Origin: Niebla homalea
Taxonomy: Eukaryota; Ascomycota; Lecanoromycetes; Lecanorales; Ramalinaceae
Reading direction: 5' to 3'
Assembly: GCA_019925105.1 (NCBI GenBank)
Contig: JAHGAU010000038.1
Location: 186,001-250,000 of the forward strand
Length of the DNA: 64,000 nt
Part shown: piece after piece, positions 33,085 through 43,421 of the stretch
Position numbering within the stretch: the stretch's first letter is position 1
How the letters are laid out: every line of letters starts with the position of its first letter
Translations under genes and position numbers: made by a program
Notes under the pieces: generated by a model
The model's database searches: none
Told to the model about the DNA's origin: nothing
The model's input: only the letters and a program-made list of their open reading frames with translations

Positions 33085-36000
33085 ATTTATATCTAACTTA
33101 ATAGTTATCGTATACGCTTAAATCGGTAATATTAATTCCGGGTATAATGTTGAATTCTCTATTAATAATATAATAATTAAAATACCCTATTAAAAGATCG
33201 ATTATAATGACTTTTACCTTTTTTATAAGTATGATTGGAAGCTTAAGGCCATTATTAATATTATAATTACCTCTATATTAATAATATATAAATAAGAAAC
33301 CCATATAGAAATATATAATTAATTATTATTACTTATACTTATTCGTTTAAGTTTAAATCATAAGCTGTATCCGGCCGTATTAAAGAATATATAAAAGTAC
33401 CTTAAATAACGCCTTTATACCTTTTATAATGAATTAACGATATATTTAAAAAAAAAGTGGGATATTACGGTAATTAAGAAAACCGTTAACCGGCGGTTAA
33501 AAAAGATAAATATATTTTATTATATTATTTAGCGAATTAACCCTTAAAGTTAAATATTATAAAACGATTAATAAATAAATATAATCCGTATAAGGCTAAA
33601 GTAACTTATTTTCTTTAATAAATATAACTTTAAATAATAAAGCTATTAACGTATAATAATATATAGACCAATTAATAATTTAATCCGTTATTATATAAAT
33701 ATTAATTAAGGGGAGACATAATCTTTTATATTAATATATATAATAAATAATTATTTACCTTATATTACTTTTAAATAAGGTTATTTTAATAACGATTATA
33801 TTTATAAATAAATCGTTAATAAACTTTTACCGTATTATAACGCTTTCCCTAGCCCTCGTAATATAATTTACTTAAATAATATTAGTATTTATTATAAGGA
33901 TTATATATATTAAGCCGTTAAAGTTAAGGGCTATTTTATTCGTTATTTACCTTTTTATTTACCTAACTATAACCTTATCGAGCTTATATTTAATAAACTT
34001 AAAGCCTAGATAAAACGTTATTTCTATTATTATTGGGATACTTTTTAAGGGAACTTTAATAATTTTATCCGCTTTATTATTAAGTATAATAAGTATAATA
34101 ATAAGGTTAAAAAGTACTTCCGTTATAATCCGGCTAAGTATTAATTTAAGGGTAATCTTAAGAGATATATATAGTAACTTCGTGATTTTAAGTATATAGA
34201 AGGAGGTATTGCTTAAATATTATACTTTTTAAGTAAATTACGGTATTTTTTAATAATATTTATTAAAGTATATAGGTTATTAATATCTTTATAAAGGTAT
34301 AATAAGTAAAGGTAATAATTCCGTATATAATACTTAAATTCTTTAATATATATATAGTATTTTTAAATAGTAAATAACGAAGTATATATAAATAAAGCAT
34401 CCTTATAAATTGATTTATATAAGGTTTTAACTATACGCCATATAGTTAATACCTTATAATATTCTTTTTACCTATTACCCTCGTTATTATTACTTAAGAT
34501 ATTACTCTTGTTATTTTTTAAGACTTAAATAGTATCATTATTATTAACCCCGGCTTATTAATAAGCCGGTTAATTAACCGGTTAATCAGCCGGTTAACCA
34601 GCCGGTTAACCAGCTTAATACTAAGCTTATTACTTTTTAATAAAGTACTTTTCATTATGCTTCTCGCTTATTTTAATTTATATATTACGGTATATAAGTT
34701 TATAAGCTTTAATATTACGTTTTATATTATTTAATATATTAAGTATTACTTTTATACCTTAAGCTTTATAACGTTAATTTATATTGTTAAATAGCTTTTT
34801 AAGGACGTCCGAGGTTTAATATTTTAATTTATTATAAGCTTTTTAGGCTTTTTAAACTTATCGTTTATAAGCCGGTTTATTTATTTATTAAAGCTTTTAT
34901 AATTAAACCCCTTAAAGTTAATACGATCTTTAAATAATAATTATAATAAAGCTAAAGCTATATAATTAAGATATTAACTATATTAAACCGGATATTCCTT
35001 ATCGTTTATTTTAAACCGTATTAAGATAAATTTAAAATAATAATTAAGGCTTTAATTAAAGTAATTAAGGAACCGGCTATAAGATATATTGAATTTAAGG
35101 GTAAACCTATTGAAAGTTATTACCGTAATCATTTATTCTCGTTAATTACTTTAACTTAACGTAACGGAGTTATTTCTCTTTAATCCTATTAAACCTCTTA
35201 TTTAATAAAGCTCGGGTTATTTAAGAATTATTTAAGGCTTTACCCCTTTTATCTATTATAAAACCCCGTTATTCTTTTATTTACTTAAACTAAGAGTCTA
35301 AGGGATAATTTATAGTAACCTAGTTATTTATAATAGCATTAATTTATGCCTTAATTATAATATTAATAAGATGGAAATATCGCTTTTAATGTTATCCGTT
35401 TAAAGGTATATAGTAATATAAGCCTTTAAGATTTATATAAACTTTAAACGTATAACGGTAAACTTACTTTAAATCCCTTATTTAATTATTAATAATAATA
35501 TATTTATTATATTAATATATATTCTGCTTTTTTAATAATAATATTTTAATCCAACGGGGAATAAATATTATATTTAAAGTATTTATAGTTATAATTAAAC
35601 GTTTAAAGGATAAGGATTATATATAATTTAATATATTAATCTTAATTATTAAGTAAATATTTTATTAATATCCCGGTAAATTATTCTATTAAACCTTTAA
35701 GGTAATTTCTATTAAATATTATTCCGGCTTAAAAAAAAATCTTTAAAAGTAAAAAGTTTATTAATTACTTTATTCTTCGCGGATTTAATTTTAACGGTAA
35801 TATTATTAAAGGTATTATTTAATCTATATTTTTTAACCTACGTATTAATTAATTAATTTAATTATTCAATATTAAAGTGGTTAAAACCGGTCTAAAAACT
35901 TATACCGACTTATAAGGATTACCTTAGCGTCTATATTAAGCCTTTTTTGGCCTTAAGCTTAATAAAAATATAAAAAAAGAACGGTATATCCTGATATTTA

Positions 36001-36110
36001 AGGAAATTATTTACCTTTTAAATATCTGGATTAAAGTCCTTTTTATCCTTACCGTTCCCCTTACCGTTCCTATTACCTTTACCCTTACCCTAAGTCTTAC
36101 CCTGTAAAGT

Positions 36111-36443
36111 TGTTAGACTGACCCCGCTGGCGGCACGCCGGCGGGACTAGTAAAGGTAGGTGTAGAAGACGTGACGTTACGGTCTGGATACTTGGGTACC
36201 ACTTTAACAAGTAGATTGGTAATAAGACTAATTCTTAAGGAACTCAGAAAGAACTGGGGCATAGCCTTTACTTAAGGTAAAGGTGATGACTACCCCGCTT
36301 TACGCCTGTTGAGCTACGGCTCATGAATGACGCATATTAAGGCCGTTGCCAAGGCCCTTTGCCAAGGCCTAACGGCCTACCTTGGCGCAGCAGTATGGCG
36401 CACCACTGTGGCGCCGGCGCAGAGGTGGCGCTAGCTGCTAACA
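36111..36443 (-). repeat. 3' LTR of the chromovirus
   Basis: 333 bp, TG...CA, identical to 43422-43754. It contains a GGCCGTT...AACGGCC inverted repeat around 36341-36376 that could form an RNA hairpin. Confidence 0.95.
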
Positions 36444-36446
36444 ATT

Positions 36447-36460
36447 ATCTCCCCCTTTGT
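36447..36460 (-). other. polypurine tract of the chromovirus
   Basis: On the minus strand the purine run AAAGGGGGAGA lies four bases before the 3' LTR, the expected primer site for plus-strand DNA synthesis. Confidence 0.75.
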
Positions 36461-36514
36461 GCGCTGGTCTCCAGGGCATAGAGAGATGTATCCAAGACGC
36501 TGGCGTAGAGCCGG

Positions 36515-36735
36515 CTGAGTATGAGGCTCATCAAAAACCCATCACCAAACCCAGTGGGAAAAGGGTGAAGGGAAAAGAGTCCTTAGGTGCACACGCGAGT
36601 GCAGTAGTGTCTGTCCAATGGTAACATGATAGGGGCACCTTGCGCTGGCGAGTAGCTGGCGCGACTTGTAGAGCTCATCAAAAACCCCTTCACAAAACCC
36701 AGTGGGAAAAGGTGAGTGGGAAAAGAGTCTCTGCG
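36515..36735. repeat. diverged tandem duplication in the chromovirus 3' region
   Basis: A segment around GCTCATCAAAAACCC...CCCAGTGGGAAAAGG occurs twice, near 36527-36583 and 36672-36731, about 145 bp apart, with small indels. It lies between the antisense gene and the 3' LTR. Confidence 0.7.
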
Positions 36736-37078
36736 GTGCTGATTGGTGGTTGCCCAGGGCTTCACTGTTGATTCACCACGCTGTGATGAAGGTGCGCGCT
36801 GTCGTGGAAACGGCGCGCGATCATAACAAGGCCTTTGTTCTGTTTTGAACTTCTTCTCTTTTCTCCTCAGCAGTCCTAATCGCTCTTGTGAGTACAACAT
36901 GCTGAGGGTCCATGCGAGTGTCCATGAGCTAATGCGCGTGCAGCTACACACCCTCGCCATCCACACCATCATCACAGTAAGTAACGCTGGCGTTACGCAG
37001 GCGTTTCACTCACGCTGGCAGTCCGCTTGTTTTTGTTTGCTGGCAAGATGTGTAAGTCTACCCTGATCTTTGGGTAGT

Positions 37079-38058
37079 ATGGCGTGCGTGCGACGACGCG
37101 TCGCCGGCGCAAGCGCGAATATGATGCTGATGATGTGTACAGCAGCACCTTGTTCGACCTGCTTCCTGCAGGACAAGTTTTCGTGCCGGCGGGGCCCCGT
37201 GCCCTGCCGTAGGTGTCGTGATAAACGACACCCAAGCCGCTGCATCCCCGTGAGCATCCTTGACACCGCTGCAGCGCCATTGTCCTGACACATACACAGT
37301 TCCCGGACTGGCTTCAGCCCCGGGTGGCTCGGTGGTTGCGCAAGCAACGCCGCGCCGGTTCGTTGTCTGTCGGGGCGCTCGCCCGACACGTGCGGAAGCG
37401 CAAGAAGATCCTTCGGGATCTGAAGGCCTTCCGGTCAAACACTGGTCAAACACCAGCAACGGCCGGCCGTGCGGAGCATGCGCTCCGCCGGGTCACCATG
37501 GAAGCCAGGGGGGAGGCTTCGGTTCTCCAAATGGAGAGAGATGCGTTTGCCGCGCGCGCGGCGGCGGCGGAGGAGGAAGTCCGCTTCCTCAGAGAGCAGG
37601 TGAGTGCATTCAATTCGCTCGCGGCGCAACGGCGCTAACGTTTGATAGCTGGATCGAATCATCATGGAGGGTCCGGGCTCTCCGTCGTTGGTCGATCCGT
37701 CGGAGGATCTGCCTCCAAGTCCCGGCGCATCGCCGGCGACGAGGAGGTCTGACTCCGAGCTCCTGGGTGCGCGTGGCTCGGGCTTTGGCCCGTTTGAGGA
37801 GGAGGAAGAGGAGGTCATGCCCTCCTCAGCAGCGCCGTCGGAGGGGTCGGCCTTGGCTTCTGGGAGTGGTGCCCCAGAATCGAGCCAGGGAGCCCCTCCG
37901 GCGAGCAACGCTGAGGAGAGGCCTCTGACCAAGGCGGAGAGGAAGGCGGAGAGGAGGAAGAGGAGGAGGATGAGGAAGGTACGACACCCCTGCACTCATC
38001 CTTAACCTCGCTGACCCATTCGCAGGGGAAGAGGGCCCGCGCTGGCGCGGAGCCATAG
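37079..38058 (+). CDS. antisense four-exon gene inside the chromovirus: zinc-cluster-like / coiled-coil protein
   Basis: Lies on the strand opposite gag-pol, between pol and the 3' LTR. Exons 37079-37249, 37300-37599, 37649-37978 and 38026-38058 give 277 residues. The three introns are 50, 49 and 47 bp, all GT-AG, all phase 0, each with a CTGAC/CTAAC-like branch site. Exon 1 has six cysteines with CX2CX7CX6CX2CX8C spacing (CSTCFLQDKFSC...CRRCRDKRHPSRC), close to but not equal to the fungal Zn2Cys6 cluster. Exon 2 starts FPDWLQPRVARWLRKQRR and continues as a charged helix and coiled coil ending EEEVRFLREQ. Exon 3 is acidic and Ser/Pro-rich and ends in a basic KAERKAERRKRRRMRK stretch. A nuclear, DNA-binding role is inferred. 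Further 5' exons (36898-37071) are possible. Confidence 0.7.
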
Positions 38059-38585
38059 ATTGTTCTTTTGTTTTTGTGCGTTGGCATTGCTGGAGTTCGG
38101 CGTTGGGCGTTGGAGTTGGTGGCGTTAGGCGTTGGGCGCTTGCAATCTACATGTTGCTGAAAAGCAACAAGGCGGACGACACCATCAAAGCCACCGGTGC
38201 GCCAGCGCAAACCCAGCAAACACACTTGTCAATCTTTCATCACCTCAAACAACTTCACCTCTTCAACTTCATCCACTCAACATCTCCTCAACAGCGCGTT
38301 GGGCGCTTGCAATCTAGCGCCTGCGCTTCTTCGCCTTTTTTGGTACCATCGCGGCTATCACCAGAGCCACTCTCACCAAGCACAATATCACAACAAAGAC
38401 AGTCGCCTCCGCAACGCCGGCTCATCCGCGCGCGCAGTACCCGCAGTGGGCAAAGTCATCAGCCAAAGCCTAGACTCCAGCAATCTCACGGGAGGATGGC
38501 GCATGGGGGCCAGGCAGCCATAGCATCAATCATGTACATAGCTATCAGCCACATACACAACTTCCGCCGTCGCAGCGCCACAACC
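38059..38585. other. spacer between pol and the antisense gene
   Basis: This 527-bp stretch holds the 3' ends of both the pol frame and the antisense gene. The phrase GCGTTGGGCGCTTGCAATCT occurs twice (about 38131 and 38297). No separate gene is supported. Confidence 0.5.
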
Positions 38586-41500
38586 TCATCTACGTCTCCT
38601 CTTGCTCCGTGCTGTCTCGTCGTACTGTTCCCGTAGTTCCTGGGAGTGCTCCAAGTCCGCCTCCGGCACCCACTGGTTGTATTCAGGGCCCCAGTTAGCC
38701 CACTTGACCTGATACCAAACGCCCTTTTTGCTCCTGACCCTATCAATGATTTCTTCGACTACCCATTCCTCTTCGTCATCAATCAATTCAGGTGCTTGCA
38801 TCATAGCCTCCGCCGTCTGGTCGCCGGCGCGAGCATGATAAGGCTCCAAAAGAGAAACATGGATGGTAGGGTGGATTCGATAGGCAGTAGGGAGGAACAG
38901 GCGGTACGCCTGCGTTCCAATTTTGTCACTGATTCTGAAGGGTCCCACGAATCGGGGCGTAAGCTTCTTGCTCGGTTGCTTCAGCTTGAGGTTTTTGGTA
39001 TTCAGCATCACTAAATCACCGACGTTGTATGATTTTGGCTCATGTTTCTTGTTATACGTCTTTTGAGTCGATTCAGTAATGCGGCGCCATCGGTCCGCCA
39101 GTGTCAATCGCATTTCATGCAATATTTTGACCCTATCTTTTGCTGCAGGTATCTCCTCTTCCATGGGCCTGTCCTCAGGTTCAAAATGAATGTCTGGATT
39201 ATAGCCATACATCGCCATGAAGGGGCTGCAGCCTAAAGTTGAGTGTTCCGAGTTCATGTAAGCAAATTCGGCTAGGGGGAGTAGCCCTGCCCAATTCGCC
39301 TGCTCGGAGCTGGCGAAGGTCCTCAAGTACTGTTCAAGGCCTTGATTTTGGCGCTCTGTCTGGCCATCCGTCTGCGGGTGGAAAGCGGTGCTCAGCCTAC
39401 GCTTCATCTTCGCGTGGTAGCATACCGAACCCCAGAATTTGCTGGTGAACAAAGACCCCCGGTCAGTCACGATTCCAGCCGGCGTACCATAGCGCAATAC
39501 GATTTCTTCAAAGAAGAGGTCCGCCAGCGCAGCGGCATCGATTTGTTTCGTGACGGGGAGGTATCTACACATCTTTGTGTACCTATCCACGATCACCAAA
39601 ATCGAATCATAGACGCTGCCCTTGGCCTTGCTTGCGGGCAAGCCGGTAATAAAGTCCATGCTGAGTTCTTTCCAGGGTGCGGCCGGTTGAGGGAGTGAAG
39701 TAAGCTCGCCGTAGGGGCGGTGGCGCGGTGCCTTGATCCTTTGGCAAATGTCGCACGTTTTGACATAATCACTGACCTGAGCCTTTGAACCGTCCCAGTG
39801 ATATTTGCGGGCCAGGAGCTCGTAAGTCTTTTCGGCTCCAAAGTGGCCCGCCAGTGGGTCATCATGACACTTGCTGATCAGCTCTTCTCTAACCGCTTCA
39901 TCCCGGGGGACGTATACACGGCCCTCATGGGTGACAAGGCCATTGGGATCGAGTTTCCAAGCATTACTGCGACCTCGACGAGAATGCGTCGGCGCTGCGC
40001 CATCGTCTTTGATCTTGCATGCGAACGTGTCGTTGGCCTGCAGATCCTTAATGAGCAACTTGATCGGCCTGGATTCCTCGTAAGGCCCTTCAGGCAGCTG
40101 TCGAATCTCTTTTCGCGGGATGATAACCTGAACACCTCCTAAAGCGAGCAGTGGCTGACAACTGATGGCCGCCGTCCGCCGGCGCTCCGCCGACTCATCG
40201 GACCAAAGTGCGAGCTTGTTCTGCAAGGTAGGTAATAAGGTGGTGTTGAAAGGTGAGACTCCTTCATAGTCTGGACGTCTCGATGGAGGATCAGCAGGGT
40301 TCATTTTGCCTTGACGATGAAACACTTCAAAGTCATAACTGGCAAGTTTCAAGGCCCACCTGGCCTGGCGCGGGCTCAGCGCCGGCTGTTTCATGAACCC
40401 CCGAAGGTTATTGTGATCTGTCCATACTTGAATAGCTTCAGGGCTCCCTTCCAGGTAGTGCCGCCATTGCTTAAACGCCGCAACGATGGCGAGGAGCTCC
40501 TGATCGTGCGTCTCATAATTCTGTTCGGCAGGGGCCATTTTTCTGGACCAATACGCAATTGGGCGCCAGTGACCCTCCTCAAACTGCTGAGATAAGATGC
40601 CTGCGATAGCAAAGTTGGATGCATCGGTCTCTACTCGCACCCCCCGTTCTGGGTCAAAATGGCGGAGTAGTGGCGCGCTGGTGAATGTCTCGCGGAGCCG
40701 GCGGAACGCCGTATCAGCCGCATTATTCCACTCCAGCGGGCCAGCCTTCTTCCCTTCCTTACTGCCCTTAAGCAGACTGGTTAGGGGCTCAGCTATCCTT
40801 GAATATTCATAAATGAAACGACGATAAAAATTTGCAAAGCCTAAAAAGACCTGCACTTCCCGGTAGGTTTTCGGGGTAGGCCAGTCCCTAATAGTTTGGA
40901 CACGCTCCTGGTCCATCTGAATCCCTTCAGTGGAAACGATGAACCCTAGGAACTCCACTTGAGTGGTGTTGAACTGGCACTTCTCGAGGTTGGCGTAAAG
41001 CTGGAATTGACGAAGTCGCTCAAGGACCTGCTGGACATGGCGCCAGTGGTCCGCCGGATTCTCACTGAATATCAAAATATCGTCTAGGTAGACCACACAA
41101 GTCACATCAATAAGGCCAGCAAGGGCACGGTTGATGTAAGCTTGAAAGGTCGCCGGGGCGTTGGCTAGCCCAAACGGCATAACGAGATACTCAAAGTGGC
41201 CGTAGCGCGTGCGGAACGCCGTCTTCCACTCATCGCCGGACTTGATCCGTAGCCGGTGATAGGCATCCTTAAGGTCCAACTTGGTGAACCGTTTAGAGCC
41301 ATTCAGCCGGTCGAGAGTCTCGGTGATTAGGGGTAATGGGTGTCGATTTTTGACTGTAACCGCATTCAATCCACGGTAATCGACACAGAGACGAAGGCCG
41401 CCGTCCTTCTTAGGCACAAAAAGGATCGGGGCGCCTGCGGGTGACGTTGAGTGACGAATCCAACCCCGGGCCATGGCATCCTCAAGATACCGCCGGAGCT

Positions 41501-42251
41501 CCGCCAGCTCTACCCGAGACAGGTTGTACAAGGGACCATATGGTGGCTCCCTACCGTCCAAGTCAATAGCGTGGTCCCCCTGTTTCAATTCAGGTAGGGT
41601 ACCAGCCATGTCATTGGAAAAGACATCCACATACTCGCCCAGCTCCCTCGGGACACTCCGGCTAGTAGAGTCTTTCACAGCACCCACACGCGCTAAATTG
41701 CCCTGAGGGATTCGCGGTGCTTCTGAGCGCTCCGTCGCTGCGCCTGCGCAAACGACTGCAAAGACCTCACTGGTCTCCGCCAAACTCTGACCGAAGTCAT
41801 GGACGCTGTCAATCTGCAACTTGCGAGAATTAACCTTGAAGCGCCATTTGTCCGCCGCCGGATCGATCGTTATTTGCAAGGCGCGCAGGGCTGGTAGACC
41901 AAGGACCACGTCTGGACCTTCCTGATCAATGGCGTAGAAGAGTGTCTCACACTGCTTCTGTTGCCCCCAGCTATCAACCAGATGATACTGCAATTGATAG
42001 GCGCCATAACAAAAGATCTGCTTATCATCAAGAAAAGCCGCCTGCGGCAAGACGGCGGGGGTCAACTGCAAGTCCCACTGGACCGCATATGCTTGTGAAA
42101 TTAAATTCACCTGAGCTCCAGTATCAATCAGTGCACTCAGCAACTGAGGATCATCCTGAAAACTCGTCCAGCCCTTGGTGATGAAAGCCGGGCATGCCTC
42201 TAGCTGTCTCTTTGCTGGCTCCGACCCTGAGGCGCCGCCGGAGCTCCATCG
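38586..42251 (-). CDS. pol: chromovirus Pol: protease, reverse transcriptase, RNase H, integrase, chromodomain
   Basis: The frame is open from the frameshift site at 42251 to 38586, about 1220 residues after the shift; I see no independent start near its 5' end. Domains in order: aspartic protease (LSALIDTGAQVNLIS), reverse transcriptase (FVPKKDGGLRLCVDYRGLN, active site CVVYLDDILIFS), RNase H (VETDASNFAIAGILSQ), integrase with an HHCC zinc site (HFGAEKTYELLARKYHW, CDICQRIK) and catalytic positions in MDFITGLPASK, IVTDRGSLFT and a downstream TERQNQGLEQY segment. The C-terminal chromodomain is VVEEIIDRVRSKKGVWYQVK followed by WANWGPEYNQWVPE, which directs insertion to histone-marked chromatin in related elements. 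All key motifs look intact. Confidence 0.93.
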   Translation of the reverse strand, partial: RWSSGGASGSEPAKRQLEACPAFITKGWTSFQDDPQLLSALIDTGAQVNLISQAYAVQWDLQLTPAVLPQAAFLDDKQIFCYGAYQLQYHLVDSWGQQKQCETLFYAIDQEGPDVVLGLPALRALQITIDPAADKWRFKVNSRKLQIDSVHDFGQSLAETSEVFAVVCAGAATERSEAPRIPQGNLARVGAVKDSTSRSVPRELGEYVDVFSNDMAGTLPELKQGDHAIDLDGREPPYGPLYNLSRVELAELRRYLEDAMARGWIRHSTSPAGAPILFVPKKDGGLRLCVDYRGLNAVTVKNRHPLPLITETLDRLNGSKRFTKLDLKDAYHRLRIKSGDEWKTAFRTRYGHFEYLVMPFGLANAPATFQAYINRALAGLIDVTCVVYLDDILIFSENPADHWRHVQQVLERLRQFQLYANLEKCQFNTTQVEFLGFIVSTEGIQMDQERVQTIRDWPTPKTYREVQVFLGFANFYRRFIYEYSRIAEPLTSLLKGSKEGKKAGPLEWNNAADTAFRRLRETFTSAPLLRHFDPERGVRVETDASNFAIAGILSQQFEEGHWRPIAYWSRKMAPAEQNYETHDQELLAIVAAFKQWRHYLEGSPEAIQVWTDHNNLRGFMKQPALSPRQARWALKLASYDFEVFHRQGKMNPADPPSRRPDYEGVSPFNTTLLPTLQNKLALWSDESAERRRTAAISCQPLLALGGVQVIIPRKEIRQLPEGPYEESRPIKLLIKDLQANDTFACKIKDDGAAPTHSRRGRSNAWKLDPNGLVTHEGRVYVPRDEAVREELISKCHDDPLAGHFGAEKTYELLARKYHWDGSKAQVSDYVKTCDICQRIKAPRHRPYGELTSLPQPAAPWKELSMDFITGLPASKAKGSVYDSILVIVDRYTKMCRYLPVTKQIDAAALADLFFEEIVLRYGTPAGIVTDRGSLFTSKFWGSVCYHAKMKRRLSTAFHPQTDGQTERQNQGLEQYLRTFASSEQANWAGLLPLAEFAYMNSEHSTLGCSPFMAMYGYNPDIHFEPEDRPMEEEIPAAKDRVKILHEMRLTLADRWRRITESTQKTYNKKHEPKSYNVGDLVMLNTKNLKLKQPSKKLTPRFVGPFRISDKIGTQAYRLFLPTAYRIHPTIHVSLLEPYHARAGDQTAEAMMQAPELIDDEEEWVVEEIIDRVRSKKGVWYQVKWANWGPEYNQWVPEADLEHSQELREQYDETARSKRRRR

Positions 42252-43372
42252 TTTTTTGACGCGTCATCCTTTTTACGGGATTTTGCGCTCACTGCTGAGA
42301 CCTTATTTTGTGAGACGGTAGGGCAATCGGATGCATAATGGCCCTTTCCGTGGCATGCATAACACTCGACGTTCTTATTTGCTTTGGGGGCGGCGTCGGA
42401 GTTTTCGGGTGCAGCCTTACGCTTTTGACCGCGAGAATCAGTTTTGGCAGGGGTACGCGCCGGCTTCGAGCCGTCGGAACCAGGTTTGGACACCCTATTT
42501 TCAAGGGATTTGCCCTTACTGGCTTTCTGACCACCACTAGTGGTGCGCTCTAGGTTGTTCTCCTGCATGATCGCCGCCGCCACGATGTCGTCCCGGGTTC
42601 TTGGTACCCTACCAGTTGCGAGGATTTTGATTTTGAGCTCCGGTAGGAGCTTCGCAAAGAACATATGGGCATAAAACTCATCTGGCAGTAATGGCAAGTC
42701 CTCTTCTATGGTCTCTAAAGCACTACGGAACTGCGCTACCTTTTGGCCAGAGCGTTGCTTAGCATCCTCAAACCGCTCATAATGAGCGAGCCGGCGGTTC
42801 TCCGGATCAATCACCAGGTCCAGGAGCTTATCCTTAAGCTCTTGGTAGCTCATTCTGTTGATTTCCTCGTCCGGTGGGTTGAAAATTTTGCGAGAGATGG
42901 ACCCTAAACAAAAAACTACCTTTTTTCTCTCGGTAGGGAAGTACTCAGGACAAAGCATGAATTGTCTCTCTAAGTCAGTAAACCACGTCTGATGCTCACC
43001 CTCAGACTTGTTTTGGTATGGCTTAGGCCTTTCCGGACGAAAGGACTTGCCCTCGCGGGGCAGGACAAAAGCCGCCGGCGGTGCGCCGTCGGCATGGAGC
43101 TCAGCAGCAGGGTTGGCGCGGGGGAGAGTCCCGGAGCGCGAACCCTCATGCTGCGTGCTGGCGCGGCTGGACATATGCTCCTGATGAGCACGATTCTCGG
43201 CCTCAAGCCGGTCAGCTTCAGACTGCAGTTCCAGAAGTTGGGCTTGCTGAGCCGCAGCATTGCGGCGGCGCTCCGCCGCTTCGATCTGCTCAGCTATAGT
43301 AGGGGGGTTCTCAACCGAAGGGCGAATATCGCCTTCCTGTTCCAAGGTTCGTTGAGTTGATCGAGTATCCAT
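42200..43372 (-). CDS. gag: chromovirus Gag with CCHC zinc knuckle
   Basis: A 390-residue frame starts 50 bp inside the element (MDTRSTQRTLEQEGD). The N-terminal third is a Glu/Ala/Gln-rich coiled coil. The centre carries the capsid-type region (WFTDLERQFMLCPEYFP, then a helical stretch with RLAHYERFEDAKQRSGQKV). Near the C-terminus is one nucleic-acid-binding zinc knuckle, CYACHGKGHYASDC (CX2CX4HX4C). It should form the particle that packages the element RNA. The frame is intact. Before its stop at 42200-42202 it overlaps pol in the -1 frame, and an A AAA AAC heptamer lies in the overlap. Confidence 0.92.
   Translation of the reverse strand: MDTRSTQRTLEQEGDIRPSVENPPTIAEQIEAAERRRNAAAQQAQLLELQSEADRLEAENRAHQEHMSSRASTQHEGSRSGTLPRANPAAELHADGAPPAAFVLPREGKSFRPERPKPYQNKSEGEHQTWFTDLERQFMLCPEYFPTERKKVVFCLGSISRKIFNPPDEEINRMSYQELKDKLLDLVIDPENRRLAHYERFEDAKQRSGQKVAQFRSALETIEEDLPLLPDEFYAHMFFAKLLPELKIKILATGRVPRTRDDIVAAAIMQENNLERTTSGGQKASKGKSLENRVSKPGSDGSKPARTPAKTDSRGQKRKAAPENSDAAPKANKNVECYACHGKGHYASDCPTVSQNKVSAVSAKSRKKDDASKNDGAPAAPQGRSQQRDS
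42218..42257 (-). promoter_or_regulatory. gag-pol -1 ribosomal frameshift signal
   Basis: On the minus strand the gag codons TCA AAA AAC (42259-42251) contain the canonical slippery heptamer A AAA AAC in the correct phase. Six bases later (spacer 42250-42245) starts a hairpin: GCTCCG (42244-42239) pairs perfectly with CGGAGC (42223-42218), enclosing a GC-rich 15-nt loop. A one-base backward slip moves ribosomes exactly into the pol frame, which is open from there. Confidence 0.85.
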
Positions 43373-43410
43373 TGCGACGGTGACGTCGGGCCTTCTCCTT
43401 AGTAGGGAAG

Positions 43411-43421
43411 AAGAATTAGAA
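43411..43421 (-). other. primer-binding region, possible self-priming type
   Basis: Right after the 5' LTR the element reads TTCTAATTCTT. It does not begin with the TGG that pairs with a tRNA 3' CCA. Nine bases (CTAATTCTT, 43419-43411) are perfectly complementary to AAGAATTAG inside the same LTR (43547-43539), as expected for the Tf1/sushi type of self-priming used by many fungal chromoviruses. Confidence 0.5.

Noticed and set aside
33085..36110. AT-rich block as inserted mitochondrial DNA or a centromere
   Set aside because: The near absence of CA/TG with CG retained, plus flanking TIRs, fits a RIP-mutated transposon; no mitochondrial gene is recognisable.
36111..36443. Left LTR as a solo LTR
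   Set aside because: A second LTR at 43422-43754, which I find identical, and matching AAAGT duplications define one full-length element.
39042..42181. Open frames on the plus strand opposite pol
   Set aside because: They are short, lack splice logic and mirror the codon structure of pol. Only the 37079-38058 set has consistent introns and its own composition.
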